64,000 bases of DNA from Nipponacmea schrenckii (taxonomy: Eukaryota; Mollusca; Gastropoda; Lottiidae): positions 17,233,769-17,297,768 of the forward strand of contig JAUJPP010000007.1 of NCBI GenBank assembly GCA_030562195.1. Direction: 5' to 3'. Positions within the stretch are counted from its first letter, which is position 1. The number at the start of each line of letters is the position of its first letter. The notes under the pieces are model-generated. The model had not been told where the DNA came from. It saw nothing but the letters and a program-made list of their open reading frames with translations, and made no database searches. The position numbers were made by a program, and so were the translations under genes. Positions 24,801-37,900 of the stretch are shown here, in pieces.

Positions 24801-27800
24801 AGTATCCTATGGTCTATGGGCATTATCCAGTAATTTTACTCTGTTTGTTATTGCACGTATTATTGGTGGTATCAGTAAAGGCAATGTCAGTCTAAGTACA
24901 GCTATAGTAGCTGATGTATCAACACCAGAAAAACGAGGAAAAGGAATGGTCAGTATTAAAATTTTAAGCTCCCATGGAAAAAACCAAACTGCCTATCCTG
25001 ACAGTAACACAAGTGCTCTACAACAATTATTGTGTAAATGGTGGCCATTATTTACCAGTACCATTCTGGTACTTCTAACATCATAGGCTGGTCATTTGGG
25101 ACTACAAGTGTTTGTAAACAATGGCCATAATAAAAATAGGGTCTATATTCAGGTTGTAGAATTGCTAACAACTGAAAAATAATGTGAAATGTCCGATATT
25201 GAATAATTTTGATTTCTTTTTTTTAACTGAAACCTGAATGTGGCTAAACAATATTATTCAATTTTACTATGCACATGTTAAACATTTGTTAAAATCTGAT
25301 TTATTTATAACAAAATTCAGGATTTCAAGAGGTCACTGACCATATATGATATAATATTAGATCAGTCAGCTGATTATTTCTATTACAATGACAAAATTAT
25401 ATTTCAGGCATGGATTGGTGTAGCCTTCTCTGTGGGTTTTGTATTCGGTCCTACTATTGGCGCTCTATTCAGTGTGTACGGCAAGTCTATGGGCGAGGTA
25501 TTTTATTTATTACCAGCATTGTTTGCCCTGGTCCTAGCCATTAGTGATATTTTGTTTGTTTATCTGTTTTTAGAAGAAACTTTACCTAAAAATAAAAGGG
25601 TAAGTTTTTTATCAATTTTTCTTGGTTATTTTTTTGGTTTTTAACGTGTCCCTAGATTGAAAAGTTCATTTCCATTCCAACTGATTTAATATCAAAACTC
25701 AGTTTCATTAGAAATTGGAAAGGACTAAAATTATATCTATCAAACTTTGATCCAGTCAGACTTAAAGAAGCATCTAGATCTATATAAGTATTAGATTGTT
25801 TTATGTTTGTATATTTTCAGAGTAAAGTTAGTTTAAAAAGTTCTACTGATTTAATCAACCCTGTTAAATTATTAAAATTTTCTTCAGTTCACAATGTTCC
25901 TAGAACAGGTAGGACCATATCTTTAACTTAATAACTCCATTTCAGCTTATAAACACAATATCACACATTGCTATTGTATTGCTTTTATTGTAAGAAAGAA
26001 AGAAAGAAACAAGTATAATTTACAAGGTGACTTATTCAAGGCATCACAGGTCAATCCAGACCAGAACCCATAGCCTCCATTTGCTCGAGAGAACAAAGCA
26101 AATGATGTCATGTATATTCCAATGCTTTAATAGACTCTGCTACAGAACCTAGATATCATTGTGTGGTTTATAATTTTGTTTGTAAAGTTGAAGAGAAAAC
26201 CAGTTTAAAAAAGCTGGATTTCACCTAAAAAAAGAATCTTTATTATTGTATAATATTTAGATTGCTATGAACCTTAAATCTCACATCAGTACTGTTTCTG
26301 AGTTCATATTGTGAGTTCAGAAAAACTCTATGACAGTATCAAAGTTTAATAACTATACAAATTAAGGAGAATGTAGATAAAATAAAAAGTAAATAATGTA
26401 GTCATGCTCCAGGTTCCTGGTTTCTTGTTTCTTGTTGGTGACTCAGTTATAATTGACAGTAAAAGGCATGTAATTGTTACCTAACTTGTTCAAAAAGGAT
26501 GTGGTAGGCCAATATTTTATGAAGTGAAAGTTTAAACAGGATTCCTCTTTTATTATTGTAAAATTTAGATTCTATTTAACCCTTTAAATCTTTTATCAAC
26601 ATCAGTACTGTTTTCGAGTTTAACGCAGTTCGGAAAAAACAAAAACTGGTACAAATTTTACTAAAAATTGTCAATTTGGTGAAATAACTTGAATAATGTG
26701 TTATTTTTCTTGTGGTGACTCAGTTACAATTGACAGTAAGGGCTCTTAAAAATGTTTTAAAATTTGTTAAAGTAAATAAGCAGGTATAGTTATTTTCTTA
26801 CAGGCAAGGACATTTTAACAAGGGATAAATTACACAGAAAGTAAATTAAATATGCCAGTATTGATAGTATTATGATAGTATAGTATTTCTTACCATTCTA
26901 TTGTAGATTTATCCAGTTTACAGCAGATAGGAAGTTTATATTTTATCTATATGTTTTTATATTCGGGTTTAGAATTTACTCTACCATTTCTCATGCACAA
27001 TAGATTTCAATATGACAGGTTAGTGGTGCTTGATTTACTGTCTTCATCTTATTGTGTCCCTGGATAGTATAATGGTACTATGTATGACACAGGGACATTG
27101 TAGATTATATGTTCATGTCTTGATGGAGTCAATAATGGTTAATGGTATAGTTTATATCTAGTAGGATTGTATCCGAATCTCACATTTTAAATACCATTAT
27201 TGCTTGATAAAGATTTGAGTATCCTTGTTACAAGTAATTGTTATCCATATAAATGTATCCAGATATCTGAGGAACTGGTAAGGTTTGGATTAGTACTTGC
27301 AGATAAGTTTGGTGATCACATATCTGACAAAACAGATGAGATTAGAAGCTTACAAAGATATTTTCTATAATTACAGTATACAACAAGGAAAGATGTTTTT
27401 CTTTATGGGTGTTATAATGGCCTTAGTACAGGGTAAGTCTGTTTTTTATTGGATGGTTTTGATCACACGGCTCTGTAAATTGTTTTCCTTGTTGTGGGGA
27501 TGTGTTAAATGCCAGAATCTAACTTGGGTTATCCTGTATATTTTTATCTCTATTTTGTTAAGAATGCTTCATCTCAGTGATGCTTTGATGCAGATAAGGG
27601 ATCAGAGATGATTCAGTGAGTTAGATGCTTGCTCGTTATACCTGAGGATCCAGTGTTCAATCCTGGCAATGGTCAGGATAAACTTTTGGATATATCAATC
27701 CTGTTTTCCCCTGTCAGTGATGTATGTCAGAGGGCCTGATGTGAACGTGTAGTCTTTGGATGGGACAATAAACAGAGGGTCTGTTGGAAATCGCAAAAAG

Positions 27801-29592
27801 AGTAGTCTGATGCCTATTTCTCTCATTGCACCCTGCATCACACTGTCTGTCATTTCATTGTTTATGCAGGTTATTTAGGGTTTGAGGCAATCATTAAGTC
27901 CCTCTGAAAGTGCTCTGTTTGTTGCAGACACTGCATTTAAAACCTCTGGGGCAGTTTTAAATCAAACAAACAGATTGAGGTCAATTATCTTACATGCCTT
28001 GTTACAACAACTGAACAACTGAATCAGGAAGAGAAACTCCAGAAACTCTACTGTATTTTATTTTTACAACATTGCTTGACGTTACAAGTATCATCAAAAC
28101 CCTTCCAATTAAACAATGGTTTTGTCCAAGAGTTAGTTTTTAAATAATGCCTGACACTCTTATATTAACAAGATCTATACTATATTTTCAGGTGGTTACG
28201 TTCGAAGAGTCAAACATGACAGACAACACAAGGTGGCAACTCATGGAATGATTATATTAATTCCTGCATTTATAATCATGGCATTCGCTTCTTCTACAAC
28301 TTTAATGTATATAGGACTTGTTTTATTTTCTTTTGGTGAGTTTCCAAAATATTTTGACATAAGACAGACTTTGTATTAAACAGTTTTTGTGTCAAAGTCA
28401 TAAAATTTAGTCTTACATAATACACTTTGAGAGTTACGTTAATCTTAACATTTGCTTCTCCTGTTGAAAGAGTTAAAGTTTACAAAATACGTCTTACATT
28501 ATAAGATAATATGAGCTTTTTCTTTCGGTGTTGATAGAGTTTAGGTTTAGTCATTTGAGGTACCTCTTCGAGCAAATATCTTAGGATTAAATGAATTGTA
28601 CCAACCAAAATGATAACAGTATATTCAAGTGTTATGAAGGTTGTTAAGAGATTTTATTTTTTTATGATTTTATTCATGCCAGCAATAATTAGTGATAAAA
28701 CAAAATTGTTTATGGAATAGATAGAATCAGAGACATCTGACTGAAAATTAGAATGGTGTAAATAGTGTCCCCTTTCTAATTCTAATCTCTACAATTATTT
28801 TAAGGCCTTATAGTTTAAAGAAATTTGATTATTTCAGCGTCAGGAACAGTAGTACCGTGTCTTACAACGATGATATCAGTACACGGGGGACCTGAACAGA
28901 AGGGAATTATAATGGGTACCTTTAGATCTCTAGGAGCATTAGCTAGGGCTGTGGGGCCCATATTAGCTTCTATAGGTAAAATAATGTTTGCTTTGTTTAT
29001 CATGTGTAGCCTATCTCAATACCATTGGCCATTTTATATCCAAATCATCTCATCTTATGTAGTTGAAACTTGTATTTTTTGAGAGTATGTTTGTTAATGA
29101 GATTTATTCAAAAAACTACTGCATATCCCTTTTATTTGCATCTTGAAATTTGAAACTAGAATAAGTGCTAAATTGTGGTGAAGCCCGTCAAATCAATAGG
29201 TTTTAGCTGAAATAAAATAAGACGAGACTAAGGTATAAAATATAGGATATTCCCTTTCATCTCTTAGCCTGATGACTTTTGTCTGTATATTTATAACTAA
29301 AGATCTTGAGACAGCTGTTACTAACCCCTAAATTTGGCTTTGTTTCAGTGTATCGCAAAGGTCATTTTACGCAGAATTGAAGAAAATCAAACATATGTAC
29401 TATTTGTTAAGTCTGATTTTTTCTGTATATTCCGCTGTTGAATTTGATATCATGTTATTAATATTAAATATTGACTTTATTACAGTATATTGGAGTCTTG
29501 GTGCTAAAGTTTGTTATGTGAGCGGTGGAATCTGTCTGATTTTACCCATAATTCAGTTGATGAGAGTTCAGAAGAGAATAAACAACCCATAA
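21896..29592 (+). CDS. MFSD10: Major facilitator superfamily transporter, MFSD10 (TETRAN-like)
   Basis: Eleven coding exons: 21896-22087, 23285-23381, 23853-23956, 24790-24948, 25408-25599, 25821-25908, 26907-27018, 27377-27432, 28192-28335, 28838-28975, 29486-29592 (TAA). All junctions are GT-AG and in phase, giving 462 aa (human 455). The protein is a multipass MFS carrier. The first membrane segment includes DLLAFTVILPLLPSIL, and MFS motif A is GAASDKYGRKP (about 115-125). Further blocks shared with human MFSD10 are WNSVLFGGLIGS, IGGISKGNVSLSTAIVAD, LEETLP, QQGKMFF, GTVVPCL, GPEQKG, and RSLGALARAVGP. Mammalian MFSD10/TETRAN has been linked to organic-anion efflux; the substrate here is unknown. 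ATG 21896 begins 20 bases after an acceptor, so the 5'UTR is spliced. AATAAA at 30575-30580 is a possible poly(A) signal. No sign of decay. Confidence 0.93.
22135..22935 (+). repeat. Degraded pearl-like fragments in MFSD10 intron 1
   Basis: Pieces at about 22140-22250 and 22685-22935 carry core-repeat words (TATATTGATGAG-like, GAGTTATTGCCCTTG). The right piece ends GCATATCGTGCTAGGCAATC, like the 3' end of the 16519-17082 element. Strongly diverged. Confidence 0.5.
22975..23012 (+). repeat. SINE tail fragment
   Basis: AGAATAGGACGTAAAACTCT followed by ATTCATTTCAT matches the 6440-6575 tail. Confidence 0.45.
26226..26751 (+). repeat. Diverged direct duplication in MFSD10 intron 6
   Basis: The segments near 26226-26472 and 26540-26751 share, in order, TTTATTATTGTA, AACATCAGTACTGTTT-like sequence, GAGTT, a Lys-codon-like A-rich middle, TTTCTTGTTGGTGACTCAGT / TTTCTTGTGGTGACTCAGTT and AATTGACAGTAA. 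The two copies are about 300 bases apart. Neither shows TIRs or coding capacity. Confidence 0.6.
27600..27965 (+). mobile_element. tRNA-derived SINE with conserved core
   Basis: Box A-like TCAGTGAGTTAGATGC (27613-27628) and box B-like GGATCCAGTGTTCAATCC (27646-27663) form a pol III promoter with tRNA spacing. They are followed by TTGGATGGGACAATAAACAG AGGGTC, a core motif widespread in animal core-type SINEs. It lies in MFSD10 intron 8 in the sense direction. Confidence 0.75.
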
Positions 29593-30974
29593 CATTTTCT
29601 CATTGAAATATTGTTTACAAAATGGCTGCCACTTAGTTACTGAAGGTTAATGTCATTGTAATAACCATATCATACATATCTTTAGAGAATGGTGTGTGAC
29701 CTCTAAACTATTATCACATAGGCCTACAGATGTCTATTTATTAGCAAGATCTTATACACAAAATCCGCCATAATTCTCATTTTGTTTTAAATCAATATAA
29801 GACCAAACTTTTTGTTCCTTTTTTTATAAGCTTTTATTTTTTAATTAGTCACTTCAGTTAGGATCTAATGAGGGGGCTCTTGAACATTCTTCAATTTAAG
29901 TTTTGACCTAATCTGTTGACACAACCAAAAGCTGTATTCCCAGAAGCATTAGACACTGAGTACACACAGATCTGGAGAGGACAGAAATCTGAATGGTTAT
30001 AACAGGTTAGGTCAAAAGGTTTAGTCGAATATCTAATTTTGGTTAGACTGATGTTTATAATGACCATGTAATACAAAAAAGTTTGAGTCTCCCATGAGTT
30101 TTTGTTATCAACGATATATTACAATCAAAATTTTCCTCCAGTGTTTAATCAGCATATTCATCAAATCAAAATATATTATGAGAACAATAAGTTCTGCTTG
30201 ATATGGATTATATATACATGTTGTACAATTTTTTTTCTAGAAACTTTCTGAATTTTCATGGTCAAAATAATTTTAATGACTGTTTTAGATAATTAGTTTG
30301 CTATAAGAGACACTCTCCTATAAAAGCATTGGCCTAGGTCACAAGTAGAGCCAGTGAATTCCGGTATAAGTCAATTTGATAAATTATCTGGAAGGATAAA
30401 ATGAAAAGTAAAATGAGAATTCAACTCCTGGTAAGCACAGACAAGGTCAGAAGCAAGGACTATTTTTATTTCAAAGTGCTGGTTATCAGGTGGTATCAAC
30501 TTAATAGTCCAGTGTTTAAATATTGCACTAAATGAAATTCTGAAAAATATATTTGTACTTTGTCAAAATATTTCAATAAAAGTTTTATATTTATACTGAG
30601 AGCTGTTGAAATGGCCTTGATGTTGAAATCAAATATATTATTACAATAATTGAAACAACTGTGAATATTTTAAAAGCTATTATAATTTTGAATAATTTAT
30701 TTTAGAATATTAATTTAATATCAGATGAAGTGTTTCATTATATATACATATCTTTGTTAATTTTGTATATGAGCTGTTTGCTATCAATATATCTACGTAT
30801 TAGGTCTATAATATGTTAAGCATTATTAAGTTTTTATAATCCAAAACCATATTATTAAAGGTGCCTACAATATTTGTCTCTATCATAATCAAAACCATGG
30901 CATTTTTTATTATTAGGTGGTGTATTTTTTTAAGCTTTTTCATGTGAAACCATATTAGAACCCAAAAACTGGTT

Positions 30975-31135
30975 TTGATATGATCTTATTATTAACCTGT
31001 ATTAAACTAAGCCCACTACACTTCGTTTTTACATGGTCTTATTAACCTGTATTAAACTAACTAAGCACACTACAATTTTTTTGACATGGTCTTATTAACC
31101 TTTATTTAACTAAGCCATCTACACTTCATTTTGTG
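30975..31135. repeat. ~52 bp tandem repeat, three copies
   Basis: Three units around TTATTAACCTGTATTAAACT AAGC and CACTACA, with an internal CTAA duplication in the second unit. Confidence 0.75.
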
Positions 31136-33769
31136 AAATGAGAAAAGCGTTTATAACAAGTAATTAATTTGATTTGATTGAAATTTCCAAGAAAGATTCT
31201 AGGGCTGATTTTTTATTGGACAATACTGAATTAAAACTGAATAAAAATGTTTCTTAACTTGTATTTCCAAGGAAGTAACAGGAGTGTGGCTTGGACAAGA
31301 TGGGAGCCAGCAAGTTTTTGAATTATTGAACATCGGAAGTGCTAAATTTTATATGTGTTTCATCATTTCTGTTACTCCCTTGACGAATAACTGGACACAA
31401 TTATATAGATACCAACTTTCATACATAACATTCAATATTTCCAAATGCCAATTAAGGAAATATTCTTTTAATAGAAATAAAAACCAATATTTAGATGCTA
31501 TTTTGTATAAGAACTCTACTTAAGATATCTGAGTATTTTGGGTTAGGGTGATTGAAAAGTAGCAAGTTACTACGGCACGGGCACAGGGTTAAATTAGTTT
31601 TTAGATTGAGAATTGCAAAAGCCTATAAGTTTGTTTAAGATTTTGTACTCATTTAAGAATATATGATGTATCATGTTATTTTTTGCTGAAATAAATTATA
31701 TTTTTCATGTTAAAATATCTTTTTTGAAAGTTATAATGGAGAGGAAATGCCATGCCATTGTCTAGGGACCCGGTTTTTGATTATCTTTGAGCACTGTCAA
31801 TAGTGTTTCTGGGAAGTCAATGTATGAAAACAGCAAGTCAAATTGGCCATTTTTGCGTAATTTGTCATATTGTTGGATCACCCCACAAGTTGTAAATGAG
31901 GTATTTTTTATTTATTTTTGGTCTGAAGTAATTTGAAATGAGTTGTCTTTCTTGTTAACAGACTTCTTCAATCATGATTATCAAGTACAAATAAATGTTC
32001 AAAGCAAAATGTCATGAAAAAGTTTAATAATGTGCTATGAAAAAGGATAAAAATGTTATTCGAAATTGACTTCCATATATTTTATAATCGCTTCGCCATT
32101 AATAAAGTCCAAAATTTTATTCAAATCTCAAGATTATGAATTTTTCTTGACGTCTTGATAATCGAGAGCCTTATCTCAATCAAGGGGAGATAACAACGCA
32201 GAGGGCGCTAGTGACAAAAATGAGGTCGGTGGATTCCCACCAGGAGAAATAAACTAATTTACAAAGTTTTATCTTAGTAAACTGTATACTTTAGTTGAAA
32301 ATTAGAGAATTACAATTGTAAGTTTTTGAAATAGGTGTTCCCCAATATTCAAAGCATATCTATTTACGGTTTATGTTCATGTCAACGTACGGGAATGGTC
32401 TACTTTTGGTTGAACAACTGACCAAGCTGCACCAAACTTTTTTTATGCTAGTGAGACTAACCCATTTTAGTTTCCTTGGCCTTGATAAGTTCAGAGTCGA
32501 CTTTTCTCTATCCTCTTCATATTTCGTTAAAGTGGGATTGGTGATATCATGTAAACATGTACAAACTAGTACTGATACAAAGATAAATATCACTTGAGAA
32601 TTGATTGAAAGTGAAACTATTTTACTTGACTTCCCATCATCTGTCACAGATTGAAATAAACTAAATCTTAAGTCACAGTTTCAATATTCCAATTAAACTA
32701 ACATATTACAGATTGGGTGTCCACTGGTATGACAAGAGTGCTGACCATGTATTTAAATATCTTGTACTCAGATATTGATAGTCTTAACAATCTTTGGTTA
32801 TGAAGACGTAAACACTTATGGCCTACTTTGTACTTCAACTTGTTTATTTTTTGATAACTATATTCCAAGGTCCAGGAAGTATTAATAAGGTATAGAATTT
32901 TTAACATTAAATATTCACATTGAATTGATTTGTTTCAGGTTTGAACTGTTAAAGGAAGTATTTCTAGTAGTTAGTAGAGTGTTTTTGGAAGATCGTTTGT
33001 GACAGTTGATTGGATGAGAAATATTTTTCAAGAAGTTCAAGATATAGAATAGATTGTGGAGAAGATTAGAAAACAGCTGTATGAGATTGGGGAAGCTGTC
33101 GATTGGTGGGACATAAATATTTACCTTTTGTAATTTGAAACCGAATTAGAGGATTGAATTTGCTTTGCCATTTTGAAGGAAAATATTTAAAAACCGAATC
33201 AGGGGAACTGTGGCATACAAAAACGAATTTATTCAAATTAAGTGAAGTTGTTATGGTAGCTAGATTTTTGAAGAAAAAAAAAACAACCATTGAGAAGCAA
33301 AACAACAACTATATTTTGAGAAATTTGCAGGGCAACATTGGCAGCATCAAAATTATCAAATAAACATTAAACATAGGTCCTATATCTTTCATTTTTTAAT
33401 TTATTATTTATTTGTCTAGAAGAAAAATCTCAATCTTATCAATTTCTACAAGCTCATAATTAACATTTGCCAACTTGTACATTAAAAGTTTAGAACATTA
33501 TTTGAAAATAGAGCAACACAAATATCGATATATATGACTATAACTTCAATGTTGTGTTTAACTATATAATAAGGTATAGTGACATTCAGTAAAAAGTGGA
33601 CTGAACTGTAAATATTTTGAACTAATAAGAATAGAACTGTGATGTATTAATAAAGAATTTAACTATCGGAACTTACGAAACACATTGTCTAAATAGGACA
33701 CAGTTTTATATTTTTCTAAATTAGTGTATATTAGTAACTTTTAGAATAACATCAAGTTAATATTTTGTT

Positions 33770-34120
33770 ACATATTGAAGCATCAAACTCAAAAGTTCAT
33801 AAGAAAAAAGATTGCCTACAAATATTGAAGCATAGTTATTAAGTGGAATAAAGACAGGAAACCTGAAACAAAGGAAGTTTGCAGTATATTGACTTTTTGA
33901 ATAGCAGACAAGTGTCAAATATCAAACTCTAAAGTACATAAGAAAACCAAAACTGGAGTCACTATTGAAGACAGAATACAGCTAATGCAGTACCTACAAA
34001 ACTGAAGCATAGTTATAGAAACATAGTAGAAAAAAGACTGTATACATGAAACAAAGGCAGTGCGGCTGTCTTACGGAATAGACACATATAGAGTTGCTTT
34101 TAGTAAAATAAATAGTTAGA
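33770..34120 (+). repeat. Two diverged ~140-180 bp direct repeats upstream of the Tudor gene
   Basis: ATCAAACTCAAAAGTTCATA recurs as ATCAAACTCTAAAGTACATA, GAAGCATAGTTAT recurs, and GAAACAAAGGAAGTTTGCAG recurs as GAAACAAAGGCAGTGCGGCT, all in the same order. A similar pair of ~110 bp units around AGTCTACTCTAAAAGTGATA lies at 34713-34915. Old local duplications. Confidence 0.5.
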
Positions 34121-34966
34121 TGACAAGCAGACATTAAAAAAGTATGTGACTTTGTAGAGGGATTTAATTAACAGGGGTGTTTTTAGTAAACAATGGAACA
34201 AAACTGAAAAAAAAAAGAGTTGGAAGTTTGAAGAAAGCAGTAAAATATAGAATACATTAGTATAGTGCCGAAGACTAACTTTCCAATGTTATAATCCTAC
34301 AGGAAGACAGCAATAAGCTTAGGCACCTACAGCTGCTTAATTGAAAAAGTGGATAATTTAGATGCAAATTTCAATATATAGTTTAAAGCAGTAGGGTAGT
34401 GTTTTTAGAACTGCAGAATAACCCCCAAGTGACCTTAAAGTATTTACTCACAAGAAGAAATTTAAGAAGAAATAGATTTAAAGAATCCCCAGATAAAGAA
34501 TCCTTGAATAGCATAATAAGTAGAACCTTTTAGATTATCAAGGCTTGTTTCAAGAGAAAGAAGATTTTCTATCAGATAGTTTTTTTAGTGTTGCCTTAAT
34601 GTTGCAGTAACCAGTGCTGCTGATTGAAATAAGATCAACTTAAGATTAGCCTATATAGTGCTCAGGCCAAACCAAAAATTAGTAGAAACAAAAGATTCAA
34701 GGATATTTTAGATTCAAATACAGTCTACTCTAAAAGTGATAAGTTTGATTATCCAGTAATAAGAAGATTTGGTTGTAGACAGTTGTAATAGCTATACGGA
34801 GAAGATTTGAGGATATTATTACGTTCAATTAAAATAGTCTACACTAATAGTGACAAGTTTAGAAATCTGTAAAAAGGAAGTTTTGATGTTAGACAGTAAT
34901 AATAATTCTACAAGAAATCTGAAGATTAAAGGGAGAGAAGAGGGTTTGAACCAGCTCTAGTACAGA

Positions 34967-37900
34967 ATGGCAGGGATGGGGGGAGTGGAGTTGTTCCAAG
35001 GGCGTGTAACTCATGTTATTGACCCCTACAACTTCTGGGCACAGGTTGGAACAGGTAAGATATAAAATATAATTCACGATTCTTTGTAAGATTAACTTGA
35101 GAATGAAGCCTCTTATCTCCATTGTATGTATCCAAGCATAATAATAACTCTGAACTACAGGAGCTAGGGAGAGGATATTAAATATTTTGAGACCAGACAT
35201 CATACTGACCCAATAAAAACTTTATCTTGATATTATGATATCCCCCAAATGATTACAAGATCCACATTCATTCCTGAATTCATATTCCAACCACTTGTTA
35301 TATATTATTTCCTTCTATTTCAGAACATGATATAGAAAGCTTCCGTTGGTTAGAGTCAGAGTTATATAAGTTCTGTGAGAGAATGGGATGTATTAGAATG
35401 ACTGGTAGACTGGAGAATATAGATAGTGGTTGTTGTGTTCTAGTTAAACATAATCGTTACTGGTATAGAGCCCAGGTAGCCAGGATCAATAGGTAAGCTA
35501 TAGGCTAGATCAATAAGGTCTCAAATTGGTATTTAACCAGTATCATATTCTTGATTTAAGAATTTAATTCAAATGTTTGAAGTTTCATATTGTTTGAAGA
35601 CAATTATGTGAAAAATTTTATGAGTATGTTATTGATATTTCAGTGATAAGAGAAAGTTGGATGTAGTTTATGTGGACTATGGTGATTCTGATATGGTTTC
35701 AATAGATCAAGTATGCTTGGCATGTCCAATGATATTTAGGAATTTAAAACCTCAAGCTTCGAAATGTCGCCTGGCTGGTATCACACCTGTAAGTGAACAA
35801 TTTCATTTGGTACTTTAAATAATATGCAGATGTATGTATTTCTCAAAATGTTTATATTCCTTCATAAAATATTGAGCCTATAATGGCATCAGCAATGTCT
35901 GTTTGTTGTTCGGTACCTCCAAATGCCCAATTCTCGAATGATCTAGACTGCTTTATGTTCCCAATAAAACATTATAGTACTTCGTGCATGTCATTTCATG
36001 TTTCATTAGTGCAGCAAGTTTTTAATGTTTGAGGCTCTGATACAATTGGTCAAAATAATGGTGAATCTATCCCTTTAGAATTGATAATACAACAAAATTT
36101 TAATACTTTTAGACTCAGATATGACAAACTATGATTAATCTATTTCCTTTAAGATTCATATTACCTTAAGATTTAATTGAGGCTCTGGACAATTGGTAGA
36201 ACTGATTTATAGTACAGTAAGATTTGTATATTTGAGGCTACATAATCAATGTTGAATTAATAAGACATTATATCTATTTACAGTTGGCAAAGAACTGGAC
36301 AAGTAGAGGTATAAATTATTTTAAAGAGTTTACCAAAGGGAAGATGTTTCACACAGCTATAGTCAGAATAAACAATCAGTTTATGTATGATGAAGTCTCC
36401 CTATACACCAGGTATGATTATTATTTCAATCGAAATCATGTAAATGGTTGAAACCTTGTGTACAATCAAACTCAGGAGTAGTATATGATTACAATGTAAA
36501 TTGTTGAAACGTTGTGTACAATCAAACTCAGGAGTAGTATATGATGACAATGTAAATTGTTGAAATGTTGTGTACAATCAAACTCAGGAGTAGTATATGA
36601 TGACAATGTAAATTGTTGAAACATTGTGTACAATCAAACTCAGGAGTAGTATATGATTACAATGTAAATTGTTGAAACGTTGTGTACAATCAAACTCAGG
36701 AGTAGTATATGATGACAATGTAAATTGTTGAAACATTGTGTACAATCAAACTCAGGAGTAGTATATGATTACAATGTAAATTGTTGAAACATTGTGTACA
36801 AGCAAACTCAGGAGTAGTATATTACAATGTAAATTGTTGAAACGTTGTGTACAATCAAACTCATTAGTAGTATATGATGACAATGTAAATTGTTGGAACG
36901 TTGTGTACAATTAAACTCAGGAGTAGTATATGATTACAATGTAAATTGTTGAAACGTTGTGTACAATAAACTCAGGAGTAGTATATGATTACAATGTAAA
37001 TTGTTGAAACATTGTGTACAAGCAAACTCAGGAGTAGTATATTACAATGTAAATTGTTGAAACGTTGTGTACAATCAAACTTTCAGAGTATATGATGACA
37101 ATGTAAATTGTTGAAATGTTGTGTACAATCAAACTCAGGAGTTAGTATATAAAATTACAATGTAAATTGTTGAAACGTTGTGTACAATCAAACTCAGGAG
37201 TGGTATATGATTACAATGTAAATTGTTGAAACATTGTGTACAATCAAACTCAGGAGTAGTATATGATTACAATGTAAATTGTTGAAACGTTGTGTACAAT
37301 CAAACTCAGGAGTAGTATATGATTACAATGTAAATTGTTGAAACATTGTGTACAATCAAACTCAGGAGTAGTATATGATGACAATGTAAATTGTTGAAAC
37401 GTTGTGTACAATAAAACTCAGGAGTAGTATATGATTACAATGTAAATTGTTGAAACATTGTGTACAATCAAACTCATGAGTAGTATATGATGACAATGTA
37501 AATTGTTGAAACATTGTGTACAATCAAACTCAGGAGTAGTATATGATTACAATGTAAATTGTTGAAACATTGTGTACAATCAAACTCAGGAGTAGTATAT
37601 GATGACAATGTAAATTGTTGAAACATTGTGTACAATCAAACTCAGGAGTAGTATATGATTACAATGTAAATTGTTGAAACTTTATGTGCAATAAATCCCA
37701 AGAGTAATATAGTATAAGAGTCTTCCGCTATTTAATATTATCTCTACCCCTCAATGTCTTCTGAAGTATCAATTATATAATACAATAGAATTGAAATGGG
37801 TGAAGAGCAGGGCTGTTGATTTGGCCCTATATGCCGGACATGACTGTTTGCAAATAGGCAAAGAGGATAAGAAGAGGATATTACTTACTACACACCTTTT

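Larger units (their letters stand above)
29593..34966. other. Intergenic region between MFSD10 and the Tudor gene
   Basis: No supported gene. It holds a possible MFSD10 poly(A) signal (30575-30580), a three-copy ~52 bp repeat (30975-31135) and degenerate duplications at 33770-34120 and 34713-34915. The A-rich 33.4-34.9 kb part may include 5'UTR of the Tudor gene. The overlapping open frames near 32.4 kb on both strands are unsupported. Confidence 0.4.

Noticed and set aside
32360..32647. Overlapping plus and minus frames near 32.4 kb as a possible small gene
   Set aside because: No splice sites, no family resemblance, and mutual overlap; expected by chance in 5 kb of intergenic sequence.
36437..37712. 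CRISPR-like array
   Set aside because: The repeats are contiguous 56 bp units with no unique spacers, in an animal intron; a minisatellite.
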